NCBI RefSeq assembly: GCF_900091465.1
Contig: NZ_FMHV01000002.1
Coordinates: forward strand, 2,480,001 to 2,544,000
DNA from: Micromonospora rhizosphaerae
GTDB lineage: Bacteria > Actinomycetota > Actinomycetes > Mycobacteriales > Micromonosporaceae
DNA length: 64,000 bases
Direction: 5' to 3'
Each line of letters begins with the position of its first letter. Position 1 is the first letter of the stretch. Shown in pieces: positions 47,162 through 56,851 of this stretch. The position numbers and the translations under genes are program-made. Below the pieces are notes generated by a model. That model was not told the DNA's origin and searched no databases. It worked only from the letters and a program-made list of their open reading frames with translations.

Positions 47162-47458
47162 ATGGCCACCGACTACGACGCTCCGCGTCGCGACGAGGTC
47201 GACCTCGGCGAGGACAGCCTGGAAGAGCTCAAGGCCCGGCGCGTCGACTCACAGTCGGGCGCCGTGGACGTCGACGAGGCCGAGGTGGCTGAGAGCTTCG
47301 AGCTGCCCGGCGCCGACCTGGCCGACGAAGAGCTGACGGTCAAGGTGCTACCGATGCAGCAGGACGAGTTCCGCTGCGCCCGCTGCTTCCTGGTCCACCA
47401 CCGCAGCCAGCTCGCGGTCGAGCGCAACGGCGAGCTGATCTGCCGCGAATGCGTCTGA
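47162..47458 (+). CDS. DUF4193 domain-containing protein
   Basis: 98 residues, conserved and abundant in actinobacteria, function unknown. The N-terminal half is acidic (RRDEVDLGEDSLEELKARR); the C-terminal half has two CxxC pairs, in FRCARCFLVHHRSQ and ELICRECV, that should form a zinc ribbon. Shine-Dalgarno GGGAGAG, 8 bases before ATG. It has the largest non-coding leader in this part of the window, which hints at heavy regulation. Confidence 0.9.
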   Translation: MATDYDAPRRDEVDLGEDSLEELKARRVDSQSGAVDVDEAEVAESFELPGADLADEELTVKVLPMQQDEFRCARCFLVHHRSQLAVERNGELICRECV

Positions 47459-47592
47459 CCGCTACGCGTGTGACCGGCGGCGGCCTCCTCGGCGGGCCGC
47501 CGCTGTCCGAGCCGCCGTGCGCCGACGGCTCGGACCTGCTTGACTCGTAACGAGCGGTTTCCACGGCGGCGGAACTCCGGGAGGTCGGACGG

Positions 47593-48489
47593 GTGAGCGA
47601 GCGCAGCAAGCGGGCCAGCGGATCGAGCGCCGGAGCGGCCGGCGTCGGGCGGGACCGGGCGACGGCTGCCGAGGCCACCCCCGCGGACGAGCGCTCCGCG
47701 GGGGCCGCGGGCCCGGACGGGCGCTCCGCCGGCGCGGGTGATGCCGAGGAGCTCGGCGCCACCGTCGCCGCGTTGACCGCGGACGACATCGAGCCCGCCC
47801 GCCGTCGGCAGCTGCTCACCCGGCTGGTCGGACAGGCGCGGGCCCGCGGGCTCGCTGACCTGTTCAAGCCGAAGGCCGCCATCCGCTGGATGGTGGACAC
47901 CGTCTCCGATGTCGCCCCGCACATCCCGATCCGGGACCTGACCACGCTGCGCCGGCACTTCCCCGGCCTGGACGACGAGGCGCTCGCGGATCGGCTTATC
48001 CGCAACGCCGCCCGGTCGACCGCCGGCATCGGCGCGGCCGGTGGCGGCGTCGCCGCGATCGAGTGGACGATCACCCCCACCCTGCTCTCCGCGCCCGTGC
48101 TGCTGGCCGCCGAGACGGTCGCCGTCGCCGCGATCGAGCTGAAGCTGATCGGCGAGCTGCACGAGGTCTACGGTGTGCCGTTGCCCACCGGCGGCACCCA
48201 GCGCACCGTCGCCCTGGTGCAGTCCTGGGCGAGCGGGCGGGGGATCAACCCGATGATGCCGGGGGTGGGGGTGAGCGCCGTGCTCGCCAACGGCACCCGC
48301 AAACAGCTGCGGGACACCCTGCTCAAGCGCTTCGGCCGCAACATGACCACGCTCGGCCCCTTCCTCACCGGGGCCGCGGTGGCCAGCTACCTCAACCGCC
48401 GGACCACCCTCAGCGTGGCCGACCAGCTCCGCAAGGACCTGCGCAAGAAGCGGCGGGAGCTGCCCACGTCGCGGACCGCGCTGCCCTGA
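47593..48489 (+). CDS. Conserved protein with hydrophobic middle (298 aa)
   Basis: I do not recognise a named family. The N-terminal 60 residues are Ala/Gly-rich and disordered. A helical domain ([40 protein letters not shown]) leads to a hydrophobic stretch at about residues 135-190 ([20 protein letters not shown]) that may be membrane-associated, and a basic C-terminus ([13 protein letters not shown]). GTG start with GGGAGG 9 bases upstream. It lies between the DUF4193 and DUF3093 genes. Codon use is normal for the window. Confidence 0.75.
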   Translation: MSERSKRASGSSAGAAGVGRDRATAAEATPADERSAGAAGPDGRSAGAGDAEELGATVAALTADDIEPARRRQLLTRLVGQARARGLADLFKPKAAIRWMVDTVSDVAPHIPIRDLTTLRRHFPGLDDEALADRLIRNAARSTAGIGAAGGGVAAIEWTITPTLLSAPVLLAAETVAVAAIELKLIGELHEVYGVPLPTGGTQRTVALVQSWASGRGINPMMPGVGVSAVLANGTRKQLRDTLLKRFGRNMTTLGPFLTGAAVASYLNRRTTLSVADQLRKDLRKKRRELPTSRTALP

Positions 48490-48567
48490 GCCGTCGGCGT
48501 CGCGGACCGCGCTGCCCCGAGTCGTCCGCGTCGCGGCCTGTGCTGCCCCGAGTCGTCCCCGGACCGG

Positions 48568-49065
48568 TCAGGCGGCGTCGCGGGCCGCCATGATGGCGGC
48601 GGCCAGCTCGACCGGACGCCGGGAGCTGACCACCCAGAACGGGGTCGGGTCGGCCGGGTCGTCGAGCACCACCTGCACCGCGCCGCCGATCCAGGGGCGC
48701 TGCACCACGAAGGCGAGCGGATCGGAGCCGACGCCGAGCACCTCGCGCCGGCCGGCGGCGTCCAGCGGGACGGCGTCGGCGACGAACCGCACCGGCAGGC
48801 GGGCGTCGTCCACCCGCAGCTCGCCGTCGCGTACGGCGACGCGGATCCGGCCCAGCCACCAGAGGGCGGCCACCGTCGCCGGCGGCACCAGCACGAAGGG
48901 CAGCCAGGAGCGGAGCCCCGGCGCGCCCATCCAGAGCTCGGCGGCGAGCAGACCGGCGAGCGCCAGCCCGGCCAGCCAGTACCACCACCGCAGACCGAGC
49001 CGCTCGGCGTACTCCGTGGGCGCCGCCACGGAGGGGGCGGACGACGAGGATGGCGACAGGCTCAC
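48568..49065 (-). CDS. DUF3093 domain-containing membrane protein
   Basis: 165 residues, two transmembrane helices at about residues 28-70 ([38 protein letters not shown]), then a cytoplasmic PH-like beta domain ([20 protein letters not shown]). Function unknown; also next to dut in mycobacteria. GTG 49065 has TACCCT ending 6 bases upstream and no Shine-Dalgarno, so it is probably leaderless. Divergent from dut. Confidence 0.9.
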   Translation of the reverse strand: MSLSPSSSSAPSVAAPTEYAERLGLRWWYWLAGLALAGLLAAELWMGAPGLRSWLPFVLVPPATVAALWWLGRIRVAVRDGELRVDDARLPVRFVADAVPLDAAGRREVLGVGSDPLAFVVQRPWIGGAVQVVLDDPADPTPFWVVSSRRPVELAAAIMAARDAA

Positions 49066-49147
49066 AGTCCGAGGGTACGGCGCACGACGGGGCCGCCAGG
49101 CGGCAGGATGGCAGGGTCACCCTAGGACCGGACGGAAGAGGAAGACC

Positions 49148-49711
49148 GTGACAGACGTCGTACCCGTGCCCGTACGGCAGCTCGACCCGGAGCTGCCGCT
49201 GCCGGCGTACGCCCATCCCGGTGACGCCGGCGCGGACCTGGTGGCCGCCGCGGACGTCGAACTGCCCCCGGGCGGGCGGGCCCTCGTGCCGACCGGGGTG
49301 GCGCTCGCGCTGCCCGAGGGGTACGTGGGGCTCGTGCACCCCCGTTCGGGGCTGGCGGCCAGGCTCGGTGTGACGGTGCTCAACGCGCCCGGTACGGTCG
49401 ACGCCGGCTACCGGGGTGAGATCCTGGTCAACCTGATCAATCATGATCGGGACGCGCCGGCGAAGATCAGCCGGGGCGACCGGATCGCCCAGCTCGTCGT
49501 GCAGCGGGTGGCGCGGGCCGATTTCCAGCCGGTGGCGGAACTGCCCGCGTCCCGGCGGGGGACCGGTGGGCACGGGTCGACCGGCGGGCACGCCGGACTC
49601 GTTCCGTCCCCCACGGTCCCGGACGGACGGCGGGAAGGGCCGGACGTGCCGGCCGGACGGCGGGAGTCGCCGGGCCAGGCGGGCGGGCAGACGGAAGAGG
49701 TGGCAGGGTGA
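49148..49711 (+). CDS. dut: Deoxyuridine 5'-triphosphate nucleotidohydrolase Dut
   Basis: Hydrolyses dUTP to dUMP and keeps uracil out of DNA. The first 145 residues are a normal trimeric dUTPase: motif 1 [10 protein letters not shown], motif 2 PRSGLAAR, motif 3 [13 protein letters not shown], motif 4 RGDRIAQLV, motif 5 [11 protein letters not shown]. About 40 Pro/Arg/Gly-rich residues follow, making 187 in all, an extension not needed for catalysis. GTG start after [12 protein letters not shown]3710 gene follows 25 bases later. Confidence 0.95.
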   Translation: MTDVVPVPVRQLDPELPLPAYAHPGDAGADLVAAADVELPPGGRALVPTGVALALPEGYVGLVHPRSGLAARLGVTVLNAPGTVDAGYRGEILVNLINHDRDAPAKISRGDRIAQLVVQRVARADFQPVAELPASRRGTGGHGSTGGHAGLVPSPTVPDGRREGPDVPAGRRESPGQAGGQTEEVAG

Positions 49712-49736
49712 GTGCGAACAGCGGAGGGTGGACGCA

Positions 49737-50423
49737 GTGATCTTCTCCCGGAAGCGGGCCGGTGGCGGTCGGCACGCGCGTGACGAGCGGACCACGGAGG
49801 TCCCCGAGTCCTACGACGAGGAGCCGCCGACCCCGCAGCTGCCGTCCCGCGGCCCGTACGACGTCTCGGAGGCGCCCGCCGACGTGCCCCGGCTGGACCT
49901 GGGCAGCCTGCAGATCCCGGCGGTGCCCGAGGTCGAGGTGCGGGTGCAGGCCGACCCGCAGGGCGTGATCCAGCAGGTCGTGCTCGTGCACGGCCAGAAC
50001 GCGCTCCAGCTCGGCGTCTTCGCCGCGCCCCGCTCCGAGGGCATCTGGGACGAGGTGCGCGAGGAGATCCGGCAGTCGCTGTTCAAGGACGGTGCCGCCG
50101 CCCAGGAGGTCGAGGGGGAGTACGGCACGGAGCTGCACGCCCGGGTCCGTACCCCGGAGGGGCTGACCGACCTGCGCTTCGTCGGCATCGACGGGCCGCG
50201 CTGGATGGTCCGTGGCGTCTACCAGGGCGGCGCGGCGACCGACCCGGCCGCGGCCGGGCCGCTGGCGCTCTGCCTCGACGGCCTGGTGGTCGACCGGGGG
50301 CACGAGGCGAAGCCGGTCCGCGAGCCGCTGCCGCTGCGGCTGCCCCGCGACGTGGCCGAGCAGGCCAGCCAGAGCCCCGAGCAGGCCAGCCAGAGCCCCG
50401 CGCCGGGGCAGCGCGAGGCCTGA
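49737..50423 (+). CDS. DUF3710 domain-containing protein
   Basis: 228 residues, actinobacterial, function unknown, always near dut. It begins MIFSRKRAGGGRHARDER and contains the conserved LDLGSLQIPAVPEVEVRVQA and EGIWDEVREEIRQSL blocks. GTG 49737 is 9 bases after GGAGG; the GTG at 49728 touches that ribosome site and is less likely. The C-terminus carries a tandem seven-residue duplication (EQASQSP twice). Cytoplasmic. Confidence 0.9.
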   Translation: MIFSRKRAGGGRHARDERTTEVPESYDEEPPTPQLPSRGPYDVSEAPADVPRLDLGSLQIPAVPEVEVRVQADPQGVIQQVVLVHGQNALQLGVFAAPRSEGIWDEVREEIRQSLFKDGAAAQEVEGEYGTELHARVRTPEGLTDLRFVGIDGPRWMVRGVYQGGAATDPAAAGPLALCLDGLVVDRGHEAKPVREPLPLRLPRDVAEQASQSPEQASQSPAPGQREA

Positions 50424-50661
50424 CGACGATCGCGCCGGGCCCGGTCCCGTCGACTCCCGTCGACGGCGCCGGGCCCGCCGTGTTTCGACCGGTTCCCGGT
50501 GCGGTTCCGGCCGGTTCCCGGTACTCCGGGACCACCACCGGGCGGACGCCGGCTCCGCCGCGGCGCCGGTTCGGCGTACGCTGGCGGGACGGTTCCGGCA
50601 TCCCGGGGCCGGGCCAGTGCCGGCGCGGACCGGCCAGCGTGGAGAGGGTGACGCGGAGGTC

Positions 50662-51042
50662 ATGACGACCGACGAGAGCCGGGTGTCGCTGCGGCGCATC
50701 CTGCAACGGCTCACCGCGAGCGAGGCCGAGATCGAGGCACAGGAGCTGCGCCGGGAGAGCGCCGAGTCCGGCGGCATGCCGGCCCGGCAGTGCATGCGGG
50801 GCCAGGTGGTCTCGGTCGCCGGACGGCTCCGCACCGTGGTCTACACGCCCCGGACCAACCTGCCGACCCTCGAGGCGGACCTCTACGACGGCAGCGACGT
50901 GGTCACCCTGGTTTGGCTGGGCCGGCGGCACATCGCCGGCATCGAGCCCGGCCGGCACCTGACCGCCCGCGGTCGGGTGGCCATGCGGGACGACCGCAAG
51001 GTGATCTACAACCCGTACTACGAGCTGGAGTCGCCGAAGTGA
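50662..51042 (+). CDS. OB-fold nucleic-acid-binding protein
   Basis: 126 residues. After a helical start (RRILQRLTASEAEIEAQELR) an OB-fold is evident: RGQVVSVAGRLRTVVYTP, LEADLYDGSDVVTLVWLG, ARGRVAMRDDRKVIYNPYY. It resembles the anticodon-binding OB group and probably binds single-stranded nucleic acid; the partner is unknown. Its stop overlaps the GTG of the next gene (GTGA). The 238-base gap before it (50424-50661) contains short direct repeats of CCGGTTCCCGGT type and no gene. Confidence 0.88.
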   Translation: MTTDESRVSLRRILQRLTASEAEIEAQELRRESAESGGMPARQCMRGQVVSVAGRLRTVVYTPRTNLPTLEADLYDGSDVVTLVWLGRRHIAGIEPGRHLTARGRVAMRDDRKVIYNPYYELESPK

Positions 51043-51722
51043 CGACCGGACAGCCTCGGGCGACGGAGCCGGAGACCGGCCCGGAGGACGACGAGCGGCT
51101 GCCCAGCCTGGCCGAGCAGATGGCCGACCAGCTCGGCGGCTGGCACGGGCTGGTCGAGTCCAGCATCCCGGTGGCGGTCTTCGTGATCGCCAACGTCGTG
51201 GGCGAGCTGCGCCCCGCGGTGATCGCCGCGGTGGCGGTGGCGCTGCTGATCGCCGGCCTGCGGCTGGCCCAGCGCCGGCCCATCCGACACGCGGTCAACG
51301 GGCTCTTCGGCATCGCGATCGGCGCCGCCATCGCCTGGCGGACCGGGGACGAGCGGGACTTCTACCTTCCGGGCATCCTCTACGGCGTCGGCTACGGCGC
51401 GGCGCTGCTGATCTCGGCGGCGATCCGGCAGCCCCTGGTCGGCTGGATCTGGTCGGTGCTGGTCGCCCGCGGCCGCTCGGAGTGGCGGGACGACCCCCGG
51501 CTGGTGCGCACCTTCACCCAGCTCACCGTGCTGTGGGGCGTGGTGTGGCTGGCCAAGGTGGGCGTGCAGGCCGGCCTCTACCTGGCCCACCAGGACACCG
51601 CGCTGGGCGTGGCCCGGCTCGCGCTGGGCTACCCGCCGTACGCGCTGCTGCTGCTCATCACGGTCTGGACGGTGCGGCGGGTGACCCGGGAGACCGCGCC
51701 GGCGGCGCTGCCCGGCGGCTGA
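51039..51722 (+). CDS. DUF3159 domain-containing membrane protein
   Basis: 227 residues, about five or six transmembrane helices (IPVAVFVIANVVGELRPAVI, ALLISAAIRQPLVGWIWSVL, LLLLITVWTV). The N-terminus is acidic and ends in PSLAEQMADQLGGWHGLVES, the family's opening. Function unknown. Translationally coupled to the OB-fold gene by a 4-base overlap. It converges on the TrkA genes, with a hairpin between. Confidence 0.9.
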   Translation: MTTGQPRATEPETGPEDDERLPSLAEQMADQLGGWHGLVESSIPVAVFVIANVVGELRPAVIAAVAVALLIAGLRLAQRRPIRHAVNGLFGIAIGAAIAWRTGDERDFYLPGILYGVGYGAALLISAAIRQPLVGWIWSVLVARGRSEWRDDPRLVRTFTQLTVLWGVVWLAKVGVQAGLYLAHQDTALGVARLALGYPPYALLLLITVWTVRRVTRETAPAALPGG

Positions 51723-51725
51723 GCC

Positions 51726-51753
51726 CGCCGGCCGCCCTCGGACGGCCGGCGGT
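51726..51753. terminator. Hairpin between DUF3159 and trkA genes
   Basis: Perfect 10-base stem (51726-51735 with 51744-51753), 8-base loop, between convergent genes. Confidence 0.65.
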
Positions 51754-51768
51754 GACCCGCGTCGCGGC

Positions 51769-52458
51769 TCAGCTCGCGCCGCGGGTGCGCTCGACGCTGT
51801 CCGCGCCGAGGATCACCGCGCGGACCTCGTCCTCCACCTCGGCGGTGCACACGAAGATCAGCTCGTCGCCGGCCTCGATCGGATCGTCCGGGCTCGGCAC
51901 CAGCACCCGCTTGCCGCGCAGGATCGCGACCAGGGCGGCGTCCCGGGGCAGCGGCACCGCGTGGATCGGCTGACCGACGTACGGCGCGGCGGGCGGCAGG
52001 GTGATCTCGACCAGGTTCGCTTCGCCCTGCCGGAAGGTCATCAGCCGGACCAGGTCGCCGACGGTGACCGCCTCCTCGACCAGGGCGGCCATCACCCGCG
52101 GCTTGCTCACCGCGACGTCCACCCCCCACTGGTCGGTGAAGAGCCACTCGTTCTCGGCGCGGTTGACCCGGGCCACCACCCGGGGCACCGCGAACTCGGT
52201 CTTGGCCAGCAGCGAGACGACCAGGTTGACCTTGTCGTCGCCGGTGGCGGCAACCACCACCTCGCAGCCGGCGAGGTTGGCCTCCTCCAGGCTGGCCAGC
52301 TCGCACGCGTCGGCCAGCACCCATTCGGCGGCGGGCACCCGGTCGGGGCGGAGCATCTTGGGCTGGCGCTCGATCAGCATCACCTGATGGCCGTTGTCGA
52401 TCAGCTCCTGAGCGATCGACCGGCCCACGTTACCGGCGCCGGCGATGGCGATGCGCAT
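51769..52458 (-). CDS. TrkA-family potassium uptake regulator (second of pair)
   Basis: 229 residues. RCK-N Rossmann domain with nucleotide loop GAGNVGRSIA at residues 7-16, then an RCK-C domain (PYVGQPIHAVPLPRDAALVA). Gating subunits of this kind bind NAD(H) or ATP at the cytoplasmic face of potassium transporters. It begins 2 bases after its paralogue. The matching mycobacterial pair is ceoB-ceoC (trkB-trkA). No TrkH/KtrB membrane subunit is in the window; the adjacent APC permease is the likely partner. Confidence 0.9.
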   Translation of the reverse strand: MRIAIAGAGNVGRSIAQELIDNGHQVMLIERQPKMLRPDRVPAAEWVLADACELASLEEANLAGCEVVVAATGDDKVNLVVSLLAKTEFAVPRVVARVNRAENEWLFTDQWGVDVAVSKPRVMAALVEEAVTVGDLVRLMTFRQGEANLVEITLPPAAPYVGQPIHAVPLPRDAALVAILRGKRVLVPSPDDPIEAGDELIFVCTAEVEDEVRAVILGADSVERTRGAS

Positions 52459-52460
52459 GC

Positions 52461-53126
52461 TCAGTGCCCTCCTTCCGGCGGCGCCGCCGCCACCGACGTG
52501 ACCGACGCATTGATGTCGTCGGTCACCAGCATGAAGACCTGGTCGCCCTCCTGCACCACGGTGGAGGCGGTCGGCAGCATGCCGATCCCGAAGCGGATCA
52601 GGTACGCGACCCGGGCGCCGACGGCCTCCTCGAGCAGCCGCAGCGGCTGGCCGACCCAGTCCTTGTGCACCGGCACCTCGATGATCGACACGGTGCTGGT
52701 CGGGTCGCGGAAGATCTCGACGTTGCCCTCGGGCACCAGGTGCCGCAGCATCCGGTCGGCCGTCCACCGAACGGTCGCCACGGTGGGGATGCCGAGCCGC
52801 TCGTAGACCTCGGCCCGGCGCTGGTCGTAGATGCGGGCGGCCACCCGGGAGACGCCGAACGTCTCGCGGGCCAGCCGGGCCGAGATGATGTTGGAGTTGT
52901 CGCCGCTGGAGACCGCCGCGAAGGCGTCCGCCCGTTCGATGCCGGCCTGGCGCAGCACCTCGCCGTCGAAGCCGGTGCCGGTGACGGTGATGCCGGCGAA
53001 GTCGGGGCCGAGGCGGCGGAACGCGTCGGCGTCCTGATCGATCACCGCCACCGAGTGCCCTCGAGACTCCAGGCTGTGGGCCAGGGTCGAGCCGACCCGA
53101 CCACAGCCCATGATCACGACATGCAC
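52461..53126 (-). CDS. TrkA-family potassium uptake regulator (first of pair)
   Basis: 221 residues: RCK-N with GCGRVGSTLAHSL at residues 7-19 and the acidic strand end VIDQDADAF that selects NAD(H), then RCK-C (VPVHKDWVGQPLRLLEEAVG). It forms an operon with the second TrkA protein. Divergent from the APC permease gene across 161 bases, so both are likely controlled together. Confidence 0.9.
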   Translation of the reverse strand: MHVVIMGCGRVGSTLAHSLESRGHSVAVIDQDADAFRRLGPDFAGITVTGTGFDGEVLRQAGIERADAFAAVSSGDNSNIISARLARETFGVSRVAARIYDQRRAEVYERLGIPTVATVRWTADRMLRHLVPEGNVEIFRDPTSTVSIIEVPVHKDWVGQPLRLLEEAVGARVAYLIRFGIGMLPTASTVVQEGDQVFMLVTDDINASVTSVAAAPPEGGH

Positions 53127-53287
53127 GGTGTCCCTCCCAAGGTGCCGCCCGTCGACGGCGGGCTTGTCGTCTGCGAGCCTGCCACGTCCGGCTCGCCGGC
53201 GGGGGATCGACCGTACCGCGTGCGGGTACGCGAGGTTGATCAGGCACCCCCGGCAGCCGCGGCGGGATGGTCGTACTCTTACCGCTT

Positions 53288-55357
53288 GTGGCCAGTCCCA
53301 CCTCGCTGCTGAAGCGACTCCTCGTCGGTCGACCGTTCCGGTCCGACCGCCTCCAGCACACCCTGCTGCCGAAGCGCATCGCGCTGCCGGTCTTCGCCTC
53401 CGACGCCCTCTCCAGCGTCGCGTACGCGCCGGACGAGATCCTGCTGACGCTCTCCATCGCGGGCGCGTCGGCGTTCTTGTTCTCGCCGTGGATCGCGCTC
53501 GCGGTCGTCGTGGTGATGCTCACGGTGGTGGCGAGCTACCGGCAGAACGTGCACGCGTACCCCTCGGGCGGTGGCGACTACGAGGTGGCCACGGTCAACC
53601 TCGGGCCGCGCGCCGGGCTGGCGGTGGCCAGCGCGCTGCTGGTCGACTACGTGCTCACCGTCGCGGTGTCGGTCTCCTCCGGCGTGGCGAACCTCGGCTC
53701 GGTGGTGCCCTTCGTGGCCACCCACAAGGTGCTGATCGCGGTCAGCGCGGTGGTGCTGCTCACCGCGATGAACCTGCGCGGCCTGCGCGAGTCCGGCACG
53801 GCGTTCGCCATCCCGACCTACGGGTTCGTGATCGTGATCGGCGCCATGCTGGCCACCGGCCTGATCCGGATCTTCATCCTCGGTGACGACCTGCGCGCGC
53901 CCAGCGCCGGCCTCGAGGTCCAGGCGGAGCACAGCGTGACCGGCTTCGCGCTGGTCTTCCTGCTGCTCCGCACCTTCTCCTCGGGCTGCGCCGCGCTCAC
54001 CGGTGTGGAGGCGATCTCCAACGGCGTGCCGGCGTTCAAGGCGCCGAAGAGCCGCAACGCGGCCACCACCCTGCTGCTGCTCGGCGGCATCGCGGTGAGC
54101 ATGCTGTTCGGCATCGTCTGGCTGTCCAGGCTGACCGGCCTGCAGTTCGTCGAGGACCCGGCCCAGATCGTCGCCGGCCCGCCGGGGTACGTGCAGAAGA
54201 CCGTCACCACCCAGCTCGGTGAGGCGGTCTTCGGCTCCGGCTCGGCGCTGCTCTACGTGGTCGCCGGGGTCACCGCGCTGATCCTGTTCCTGGCCGCGAA
54301 CACCGCGTTCAACGGTTTTCCGGTGCTCGGCTCGATCCTGGCCCAGGATCGTTACCTGCCCCGGCAGCTGCACACCCGGGGCGACCGGCTGGCGTTCTCC
54401 AACGGCATCGTCTTCCTCGCCGTCTTCGCGGTGGTGCTGATCGTCGGCTTCCAGGCCGAGGTGACCAGGCTGATCCAGCTCTACATCGTCGGCGTCTTCG
54501 TCTCGTTCACGCTTTCCCAGGCCGGCATGATCCGGCACTGGAACCGGCACCTGCGTACGGAGCGGGACCCGGAGGCGCGCCGGCGGATGATCAGGTCTCG
54601 GGCGATCAACACGTTCGGCATGGCGATGACCGGCACGGTGCTGATCATCGTCCTGATCACGAAGTTCCTGCTCGGCGCCTGGATCGCCATCGCCGCGATG
54701 GCGGTGATCTACCTGCTGATGCTGGCCATCCGACGGCACTACGACCGGGTCGCCGAAGAGCTGGAGCCGACCGAGACCCGGGCCGTGCTGCCCGCCCGCA
54801 ACCACGCCGTGGTGCTGGTCAGCAAGCTGCACCAGCCGACCCTCCGGGCGATCGCCTACGCGCGGGCGACCCGGCCGGACACCGTCACCGCGGTGACGGT
54901 GAACGTCGACGACAAGGACACCCGGGAATTGCAGGACGAGTGGGAGCGGCGCGAACTCCCCGTCCCGCTGACCGTGATCGACTCCCCGTACCGGGAGATC
55001 ACCCGGCCCATCCTGAACTTCGTCGCCTCCATTCGGCGGGAGTCGCCCCGGGACGTGGTCACCGTCTTCATCCCCGAGTACGTCGTCGGCCGCTGGTGGG
55101 AGAACCTGCTGCACAACCAGAGCGCGCTGCGGCTCAAGGGCCGGCTGCTCTTCGAGCCGGGCGTGATGGTGACCAGCGTGCCGTGGCAGCTCGCCTCGAC
55201 CGCGAACAAGAACCTGGACCGGCTGGACGTTCGGCTGAGCCGGGGGCCGGCGCGGGGCCCGCGGGTCGCCCCGCGCAGCACCCTGCCCCCCGCCGTCGCG
55301 CCGATGGTCTCCGCGCCGCCCGGCGAGAGCGGCTTGGCCGGCGGGGATCGCGGGTGA
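53288..55357 (+). CDS. APC-superfamily permease, probable potassium/amino acid transporter
   Basis: 689 residues: about twelve membrane helices in the first 480 (PVFASDALSSVAYAPDEILL, GGGDYEVATVNLGPRAGLAV, FNGFPVLGSILAQDRYLP), then a cytoplasmic domain of about 200 (HAVVLVSKLHQPTLRAIAYA, VTAVTVNVDDKDTRELQDEW) like the USP-type domain of KimA-type transporters. KimA of Bacillus imports potassium, which fits the neighbouring TrkA proteins. GTG 53288 follows TACTCT by 8 bases. The stop overlaps the TrmA-like start (GTGA). Confidence 0.87.
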   Translation: MASPTSLLKRLLVGRPFRSDRLQHTLLPKRIALPVFASDALSSVAYAPDEILLTLSIAGASAFLFSPWIALAVVVVMLTVVASYRQNVHAYPSGGGDYEVATVNLGPRAGLAVASALLVDYVLTVAVSVSSGVANLGSVVPFVATHKVLIAVSAVVLLTAMNLRGLRESGTAFAIPTYGFVIVIGAMLATGLIRIFILGDDLRAPSAGLEVQAEHSVTGFALVFLLLRTFSSGCAALTGVEAISNGVPAFKAPKSRNAATTLLLLGGIAVSMLFGIVWLSRLTGLQFVEDPAQIVAGPPGYVQKTVTTQLGEAVFGSGSALLYVVAGVTALILFLAANTAFNGFPVLGSILAQDRYLPRQLHTRGDRLAFSNGIVFLAVFAVVLIVGFQAEVTRLIQLYIVGVFVSFTLSQAGMIRHWNRHLRTERDPEARRRMIRSRAINTFGMAMTGTVLIIVLITKFLLGAWIAIAAMAVIYLLMLAIRRHYDRVAEELEPTETRAVLPARNHAVVLVSKLHQPTLRAIAYARATRPDTVTAVTVNVDDKDTRELQDEWERRELPVPLTVIDSPYREITRPILNFVASIRRESPRDVVTVFIPEYVVGRWWENLLHNQSALRLKGRLLFEPGVMVTSVPWQLASTANKNLDRLDVRLSRGPARGPRVAPRSTLPPAVAPMVSAPPGESGLAGGDRG

Positions 55358-56595
55358 CCGGCCCCGACGCCGACGGGCGGCGCGGGCTGGAGGAGGCCGA
55401 GCGGGTCGAGCTGACCGTCGGGGCGGTCGCCCCGGGCGGGCACTGCGTGGCGCGGGTCGACGGCCAGGTCGTCTTCGTCCGGCACGCGCTCCCCGGCGAG
55501 CGGGTGGTGGCCGAGGTGACCGAGCTGCACCGGGGCTTCGCCCGCGCCGACGCGGTGGAGGTGCTGGCCGCCTCCCCGGACCGGGTCGAGCCGCCCTGCC
55601 CGTACGCGAAGCCGGGCCGCTGCGGTGGCTGCGACCTGCAGCATGTGGCGCCGGCGGCGCAGCTGGACTGGAAGACCACCGTGGTACGTGAGCAGCTCAC
55701 CCGGCTCGGCGGCCTGACCGACGCGGAGGTCGACCGGCTCGGCGTCCGGGTCGAGGCGCTGCCGGGCGGGTTGCTGGGCTGGCGCTCCCGGGTCCGGTAC
55801 GCGGTCGACGCCGCCGGCCGGGCCGGGCTGCTCAAGCACCGCTCGCACGAGGTGCTGCCGATCGACCGCTGCCTGATCGCCCACCCGGCGATCCAGGAGC
55901 TGTCGGTGCTCGCCCCCAGCGGGGCCCGCTGGCCGGACGCGGACGCGGTCGAGACCGTCGCCTCGACCGGCGGCGACGTGAGCGTCGTGGCGGTCGCCGA
56001 GGCGGTGGCGCCGGTCATCGGCCCGGCCGTGGTGCGCGAGGTGGCCGCCGGGCGGGAGTGGCGACTGCCCGCTGGCGGCTTCTGGCAGGTCCATCCGGCC
56101 GCGGCGGACACCCTGGTCGCCGCCGTGCTGGAGCTGCTCGACCCGCGCCCCGGCGAGTCGGCCTGGGACCTGTACGGGGGTGCGGGGCTCTTCGCCGCGG
56201 CGCTGGCCGGCCGGGTCAGCGACGCCCGGGTCACCCTGGTCGAGTCGTCGGAGCAGGGCGTGGCAGCGGCCCGAAAGAACCTGGCCGACCTGCCCCAGGT
56301 GGAGGTGGTGGCCGCCCGCGTGGAGACCGCACTGGCCCGCCGCCGGGTCACCGGCCCGGTCGACGTGGTGGTGCTCGACCCGCCGCGCTCCGGCGCCGGC
56401 GCCCAGGTGGTGCGGGACATCGTCGCGGCCGGGCCCCGCGCGGCGACGTACGTGGCGTGTGATCCGGCCGCCTTCGCCCGGGACGCGCGCACCTTCGCGC
56501 GGCACGGCTGGCGGCTCGCCGCGCTGCGTGGATACGACCTGTTCCCGATGACCCAGCACGTCGAACTGGTCGGCCTCCTCCTGCCGCCCGACTGA
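55354..56595 (+). CDS. TrmA/RlmD-family RNA 5-methyluridine methyltransferase
   Basis: 413 residues. N-terminal TRAM domain ([20 protein letters not shown]), then four Cys for a 4Fe-4S cluster (two of them in RCGGCDLQH), then a SAM domain ([15 protein letters not shown]). The catalytic base region DPPRSGAG and nucleophile Cys in [12 protein letters not shown] are intact. Whether it acts on 23S rRNA or tRNA cannot be told. Coupled to the permease gene by a 4-base overlap. dxs lies 256 bases downstream; that gap has no gene, only the dxs promoter. Confidence 0.9.
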   Translation: MTGPDADGRRGLEEAERVELTVGAVAPGGHCVARVDGQVVFVRHALPGERVVAEVTELHRGFARADAVEVLAASPDRVEPPCPYAKPGRCGGCDLQHVAPAAQLDWKTTVVREQLTRLGGLTDAEVDRLGVRVEALPGGLLGWRSRVRYAVDAAGRAGLLKHRSHEVLPIDRCLIAHPAIQELSVLAPSGARWPDADAVETVASTGGDVSVVAVAEAVAPVIGPAVVREVAAGREWRLPAGGFWQVHPAAADTLVAAVLELLDPRPGESAWDLYGGAGLFAAALAGRVSDARVTLVESSEQGVAAARKNLADLPQVEVVAARVETALARRRVTGPVDVVVLDPPRSGAGAQVVRDIVAAGPRAATYVACDPAAFARDARTFARHGWRLAALRGYDLFPMTQHVELVGLLLPPD

Positions 56596-56851
56596 GCGGC
56601 GGTGCCGGCCGTTGCCGTCGCTGCAGCAGAGCAGAGCGTGCCAGGAAGGTGTCCGGGCCGGGAACGCGCGCCGGGGTGGCAGGGTGCGGAATCCCACACT
56701 TCGGGGACGACCGGCCGCGCTGGGCAGCCGCGTACGCAGCCACCCCGCCCGCGCCGCCGCGGGGGCTGCCGATCAAGCCGATGACCGCGGCCACCTGCGG
56801 CGATCCACGGCCGGGCTGCGGGCTACCGGGCGGCCGATAGACTCTTCCGTC

